NCBI RefSeq assembly: GCF_014647455.2
Contig: NZ_BMPF01000005.1
Coordinates: forward strand, 62,001-126,000
Reading direction: 5' to 3'
Origin: Halarchaeum grantii
GTDB lineage: Archaea > Halobacteriota > Halobacteria > Halobacteriales > Halobacteriaceae
Length of the DNA stretch: 64,000 nucleotides
The notes under the pieces: generated by a model
The model's input: the letters and a program-made list of their open reading frames with translations, nothing else
Told to the model about the DNA's origin: nothing
Databases searched by the model: none
Program-made: the position numbers and the translations under genes
Shown here: piece by piece, positions 60,444 through 64,000 of the stretch
Numbering within the stretch: position 1 is the first letter of the stretch
Layout: each line of letters begins with the position of its first letter

Positions 60444-61304
60444 TCAGACGGTCGTCGTCGCGACGTCGCCGCTCGGCGTGCGACGGACGGCGGTGAGGTC
60501 GTCCCGGGTCTCGACGAGGACACCCTCGCCGCCGGGCGACCCGTGATTCATCCGAATGACGTTCCCGCAGACGACGTTCCCGTTTCGGGTGGCGCGGGCG
60601 TGCTTCGTGTGGCCGACGACCTGCGGCGGCGCGGAGGCGTCGAGGTGCGCGAAGTCCATCCAGCAGAGGCCGGCGTCCGGCCCGCGCCCGCCGTGGCTGT
60701 CGCCGATACCGAGGATGGCCGCGTGCTGCGACGCGAGGCGGCGCTGGACGCGTTCGTCGCCGCCGTCGCGCGCGAGGAGTTCGCTCGCGGCGTCACGCAG
60801 GGCGTCGTTCACGTCGCCGACGTCGAAGGGGTCGTTGCGCCCGGCGTGACTGTACGTGTAGTCGTATCCGTCGAACGCGGCGGTGACGGCGCCGTCGGCG
60901 ACGCGTTCGAGGAACGCGCGGCGCTCCTCGGGGGAGAGGGAAACCGAGTACTCAGTGCGCCACCCGACGAGCGCCGGGAGGAGGACCGCGAGTTCGTGGT
61001 TGCCGATGTGGTAGCGCACGCGTCCCGGTGGGGCCTCGCGCTGGAGGCGCCGGACGAGGGCGAGACACTCCGCGTTCGCCGGCCCGCGGTCGATCAGGTC
61101 GCCGTTGACGACGAGGACGTGGTCGTTGTCCGCCCAGTGGAGCGTCCCGTCGTCGTCGGCCGTCACGACCGGGTCGAACGCGTCGGTCTCGCCGACCGCG
61201 CGCAGCGCGCGGCGCGCGTCCGCGAGGTAGCCGTGGACGTCGCTGACGTGGACGACCGTCGGGGCGCCGTCGAAGGCGTCGACCGTCGCTGGCGGCGTGG
61301 ACAT
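60444..61304 (-). CDS. Metallophosphoesterase
   Basis: A 286-residue calcineurin-like phosphoesterase. Motif order is VVHVSDVHGYLADARRAL (DxH), VLVVNGDLIDRGPANAECLAL (GDxxDR, two parts), RYHIGNHELAVLLPALVGW (GNHE), then YSHAGRND and VVGHTKHARA with late His ligands. It resembles the protein phosphatase or diadenosine-polyphosphatase group. The ATG at 61304 fits the domain; an ATG at 61397 with an AT-rich promoter would add 31 low-complexity residues. Confidence 0.87.
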   Translation of the reverse strand: MSTPPATVDAFDGAPTVVHVSDVHGYLADARRALRAVGETDAFDPVVTADDDGTLHWADNDHVLVVNGDLIDRGPANAECLALVRRLQREAPPGRVRYHIGNHELAVLLPALVGWRTEYSVSLSPEERRAFLERVADGAVTAAFDGYDYTYSHAGRNDPFDVGDVNDALRDAASELLARDGGDERVQRRLASQHAAILGIGDSHGGRGPDAGLCWMDFAHLDASAPPQVVGHTKHARATRNGNVVCGNVIRMNHGSPGGEGVLVETRDDLTAVRRTPSGDVATTTV

Positions 61305-61397
61305 GGACCGGGATTGCGTCTCGTCCGGGGTAGGTCTTTCTCCGAACCGCGGCGTCGGCGCCGCGCGCGTCGCACGTGGCCACAGCCCCGTCGACAT

Positions 61398-61434
61398 AAC
61401 TATACGTTATACCTATACCGAATAGCTATACTCG
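61398..61434. promoter_or_regulatory. AT-rich tract with repeated TATA-like elements
   Basis: In a GC-rich setting this 37-bp stretch has repeated TATAC/GTATA words (TATACGTTATACCTATACC and AGCTATACTCG). It begins next to the possible start at 61397 and is a likely promoter for the phosphoesterase gene. Confidence 0.45.
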
Positions 61435-61485
61435 AATGGCCGTCGCGCTCGCCCCACGGCATCGGCAGCGCGCGAAACCGGCGGG

Positions 61486-61764
61486 TCACTCGTCGTCGGC
61501 GTCGGTCGACTCCACCGGCTCGGTGATCCGGAGCGTCCCGTTCGCCTCGTAGAGATAGCCGCGCTTCAGGAGGCGCTCGACCGCGTACTCGCTGTCGCTG
61601 TGCTCGGCGGAGACCGCGTCCGCGTCGTCGAGAACCGCGTAGGCCTCCTCGTACGTGAGTTCGCCGTGCGGGCCGTCGGCGGCGTCGACGAGGGACGCGT
61701 AGGCCTGCTGGACCCACTCGGGGAGCGGCGGTCGCGGGTCGGACGGATCGGGGAACGGAACCAT
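61486..61764 (-). CDS. Small hypothetical haloarchaeal protein
   Basis: A 92-residue acidic protein with MVPFPDPSDPRPPLPEWVQQ then LTYEEAYAVLDDADA and the winged-helix-like AVERLLKRGYLYEANGTLRI. It reads like a small winged helix, as YLYEANGTLRITEP may be a wing. No function known. The ATG at 61764 is chosen since the upstream in-frame sequence is Arg-rich. Confidence 0.62.
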   Translation of the reverse strand: MVPFPDPSDPRPPLPEWVQQAYASLVDAADGPHGELTYEEAYAVLDDADAVSAEHSDSEYAVERLLKRGYLYEANGTLRITEPVESTDADDE

Positions 61765-61988
61765 TGGGTTTCGTGACTCGTGGTGTGGCCTACGGCCGGC
61801 GGGCACGTGAACGTTCCCACCGACGCCACGTCGCGCTGGCGCTCGCGAACGCCCATGCGCGCGTCGCCGTGGGACTACTCGCGGACGCAGTCGGGGGACT
61901 CTGAGCCGGTGGGCGTCGAGTCGTCGGAACCCTCGAGTACGAGCGCGAGTGCGAACGCGGTCGGGGACGTGCTCGGCGCCGACCAAGG

Positions 61989-61995
61989 TTTATCG
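61989..61995 (+). promoter_or_regulatory. TATA element of the P-type ATPase gene
   Basis: TTTATCG lies 24 bp before the ATG at 62020, the spacing expected for a leaderless transcript. Confidence 0.5.
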
Positions 61996-62019
61996 ACGTG
62001 ACGCTCCTCAGATGCGGTA

Positions 62020-64000
62020 ATGACCGAGACACCGGACACGACGGGGGCGTCGAGCGCGGGCGAGCGACGCCGGACGCTGACGGTCACCCTCACCGTCCCG
62101 GAGATGGACTGCCCGTCGTGCGCGCAGAAGGTCGAGAAGGGCCTGCGTCGCGTTGAGGGCGTCGTCGAGACGGCGCTCCGACCGACCACGGGGACGGCGA
62201 CGGTGACCTACGACCCCGAGCGGGCGAGCGACGCCGACGTCGCCGACGCCATCGAGGGGGCCGGCTACGAGGTCGTCGGTCGCGATGCCGACGACGCGGA
62301 CGACGCGGAGCGCGAGGAGGTGCGGGTCGCGCCGCCGTCCGAGGTCTGGACGAGCGCGCGTGCGAAGAAGACGTGGGTCGGCGCGGCGCTCGTCGCCCTC
62401 GGCCTCCTCTTCGAGTTCCTGCTCACCGGGCAGAACGCCCCCGTCGCCAGCGTGCTCGACTACCCGCTCCGCGTCGCCGACTGCCTCTTCCTCGGCGCGA
62501 TCGCGGTGAGCGGCGCGCCGGTCGTCCGAAACGGCTACTACTCCGCGCGGGCCCGCTCGCTCGACATCGACCTCCTGATGGGAACGGCGATACTCGCCGC
62601 GACGGGCATCGGTTACTTCGTCGAGGCGGCGACGCTCGCCGTCCTCTTCAGCGTCGCGGAGTTGCTCGAGGAGTACGCGATGGACCGGGCGCGCGACTCG
62701 CTGCGCGAGCTGATGGCGCTCTCGCCGGACGAGGCGACGGTCGTGCGCGATGGCGAGGAGGTGACGGTGCCCGCGGCGGCGGTCGCGGTCGGCGAGACGG
62801 TGCGCGTCCGGCCGGGCGAGAAGATACCGCTCGACGGCACCGTCGTCGAGGGCGAGAGCGCCGTCGACGAGTCGCCGATCACAGGCGAGAGCGTCCCCGT
62901 CGACAAGGGCGTCGGCGACGACGTGTACGCGGGGTCGATCACCGAGGAGGGCTACCTCGAGTTCGAGGTGAGCGCGCCCGCCGCCGAGTCGACGCTCACC
63001 CGAATCATCGACCTCGTGCAGGGCGCCCAAGAGCAGCGGACCGAGACCGAGCAGTTCGTCGACCGCTTCGCCGGCTACTACACGCCCGCCGTCGTCGCGC
63101 TTGCGATACTGACCGCCGTTCTCCCGCCGCTCCTCGTCGCGGGAAGCGTGACCGTGGACGTCGCGGGCGTCACGCACACGGTCGCGGGGGACTGGCGGAC
63201 GTGGTTCGTTCGCGGGCTCACCCTCCTCGTCATCGCGTGCCCGTGTGCGTTCGTCATCTCGACGCCCGTCTCCGTCGTCTCCGGGATCACGAGCGCCGCG
63301 CGGAACGGCGTACTCATCAAGGGCGGCGTCCACCTCGAAGCGATGGGGGACGTCGACGTCGTCGCCCTCGACAAGACCGGGACGCTCACGAAGGGCGAGC
63401 TCGCGGTCACGGACGTCGTCGCCGTCGGCGACGCGGACGAGGGAGACGTCCTGCGGTACGCGGCGGCGCTGGAGCAACGGAGCGAGCACCCGATTGCGAC
63501 GGCTGTTCTGGCGCGCGCCGACGAGGCGGGCGTCGACTACCCGGCGTTCGAGGCGTTCGAGAGCATCACCGGTCGGGGCGTCCGCGCGACCGTCGACGGC
63601 GAGACGTACTACGTCGGGAAGCCCGGACTCTTCGCGGAGCGAGGCGTCGACCTCGACGCGCGCGGCCGGCCGGACGGCGGGGCGCTCGACGACGCCGAGC
63701 GTGACGGGCGTTCGGGGAGCGTTCGGGAGACCGTCGAGCGCTTCGAGGCCGAGGGGAAGACGGTTGTCCTCGTCGGGACGGGGACCGACGTGCTCGGCGT
63801 CGTCGCGGTCGCGGACGAGGTGCGCCCGGGCGCGGCGCGGGCGGTCGCGCGCCTCCGCGAGCGCGGCGTTTCGCGCGTCGTGATGCTCACCGGCGACAAC
63901 GAGGGGACGGCGCGCGCAATCGCGGAGCGCGTCGGTGTGGACGCCTATCGGGCCGAACTCCTCCCGGAGGAGAAGGTCGAGGCCGTCGCCGACCTCCGCG
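62020..64000 (+). CDS. Zn/Cd-type heavy-metal P-type ATPase (incomplete at right edge)
   Basis: The first 660 residues are present; the frame is open at the window edge. Residues about 20-85 are a heavy-metal-associated domain with MDCPSCAQKVEKGL (CxxC). About eight membrane segments follow. The actuator loop has VDESPITGESVPVDKG, the metal-selective membrane motif is IACPCAFVISTPVSVVSG (CPC), the phosphorylation site is DKTGTLTKG, and the nucleotide domain has SEHPIATAVLA and the start of the hinge MLTGDNEGTARAIAE. CPC followed by ISTP and a KGGxxLE turn is the Zn/Cd/Pb (P1B-2) pattern and not the Cu pattern. It should export divalent metals. Confidence 0.92.
   Translation, partial: MTETPDTTGASSAGERRRTLTVTLTVPEMDCPSCAQKVEKGLRRVEGVVETALRPTTGTATVTYDPERASDADVADAIEGAGYEVVGRDADDADDAEREEVRVAPPSEVWTSARAKKTWVGAALVALGLLFEFLLTGQNAPVASVLDYPLRVADCLFLGAIAVSGAPVVRNGYYSARARSLDIDLLMGTAILAATGIGYFVEAATLAVLFSVAELLEEYAMDRARDSLRELMALSPDEATVVRDGEEVTVPAAAVAVGETVRVRPGEKIPLDGTVVEGESAVDESPITGESVPVDKGVGDDVYAGSITEEGYLEFEVSAPAAESTLTRIIDLVQGAQEQRTETEQFVDRFAGYYTPAVVALAILTAVLPPLLVAGSVTVDVAGVTHTVAGDWRTWFVRGLTLLVIACPCAFVISTPVSVVSGITSAARNGVLIKGGVHLEAMGDVDVVALDKTGTLTKGELAVTDVVAVGDADEGDVLRYAAALEQRSEHPIATAVLARADEAGVDYPAFEAFESITGRGVRATVDGETYYVGKPGLFAERGVDLDARGRPDGGALDDAERDGRSGSVRETVERFEAEGKTVVLVGTGTDVLGVVAVADEVRPGAARAVARLRERGVSRVVMLTGDNEGTARAIAERVGVDAYRAELLPEEKVEAVADLR

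Overview
This window comes from a halophilic archaeon of the class Halobacteria. Most of it is very GC-rich, the predicted proteins are loaded with Asp and Glu, twin-arginine signals are common, and the gene families are archaeal: Bat-type HTH regulators, the archaeal cobalamin late pathway with CobY and CbiZ, a PGF-CTERM anchored binding protein and a remnant of the general transcription factor TFB. I saw no rRNA, tRNA, CRISPR array or intact insertion sequence.

Layout. Positions 1-4200 are visibly more AT-rich and look like an accessory remnant: a DpdA-like (TGT-fold, 7-deazapurine DNA modification) protein, a decayed TFB gene, an ArdC/ImmA-type metallopeptidase protein and a PadR regulator. 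Positions 4200-10200 hold small conserved and hypothetical genes, including a cupin, a protein with four Cys/His repeats and a poly-gamma-glutamate hydrolase-like protein. Positions 10220-16211 carry a ribose-type sugar ABC transporter (binding protein, double ATPase, permease) flanked by a short UxaA-like protein and a cyclase. From 27855 down to 17702 runs one tightly overlapping cobalamin operon (btuF, HAD phosphatase, cbiB, cobS, cobY, cobT, cobD, cbiZ, cbiA, cobA, cbiP), with btuC-btuD transcribed divergently. Positions 30396-36884 hold amino-acid metabolism (homoserine dehydrogenase with an ACT protein, AroD, an O-acetylhomoserine sulfhydrylase) and small regulators.

Positions 36946-57357 form a denitrification island: quinol-type nitric oxide reductase, an AhbD/NirJ-like radical SAM protein, several small DUF2249 proteins and cupins, a NarO-like regulator, and a ten-gene outward-facing nitrate reductase operon (membrane subunit, Rieske, cytochrome b, NarG, NarH, heme-binding subunit, NarJ, membrane protein, HEAT-repeat protein, Mrp ATPase fused to DUF2249). 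Positions 57482-64000 hold a zinc ribbon protein, cysteine synthase, RNase HI, a degenerate FtsZ-like protein, a phosphoesterase and the start of a Zn/Cd P-type ATPase that runs off the right edge.

The strongest unexplained signal is a 12-bp palindrome, CGAAC-NN-GTTCG, found eight times, each time 38-41 bp from a start codon. Three copies sit midway between divergent genes, so eleven promoters are marked. They serve the norB, radical SAM, DUF2249, cupin and NarO-like regulator genes, plus a distant cupin at 5696-6076. This reads as one anaerobic/nitrogen-oxide regulon, probably controlled by the regulator encoded at 45585-46220, whose own promoter carries the site.
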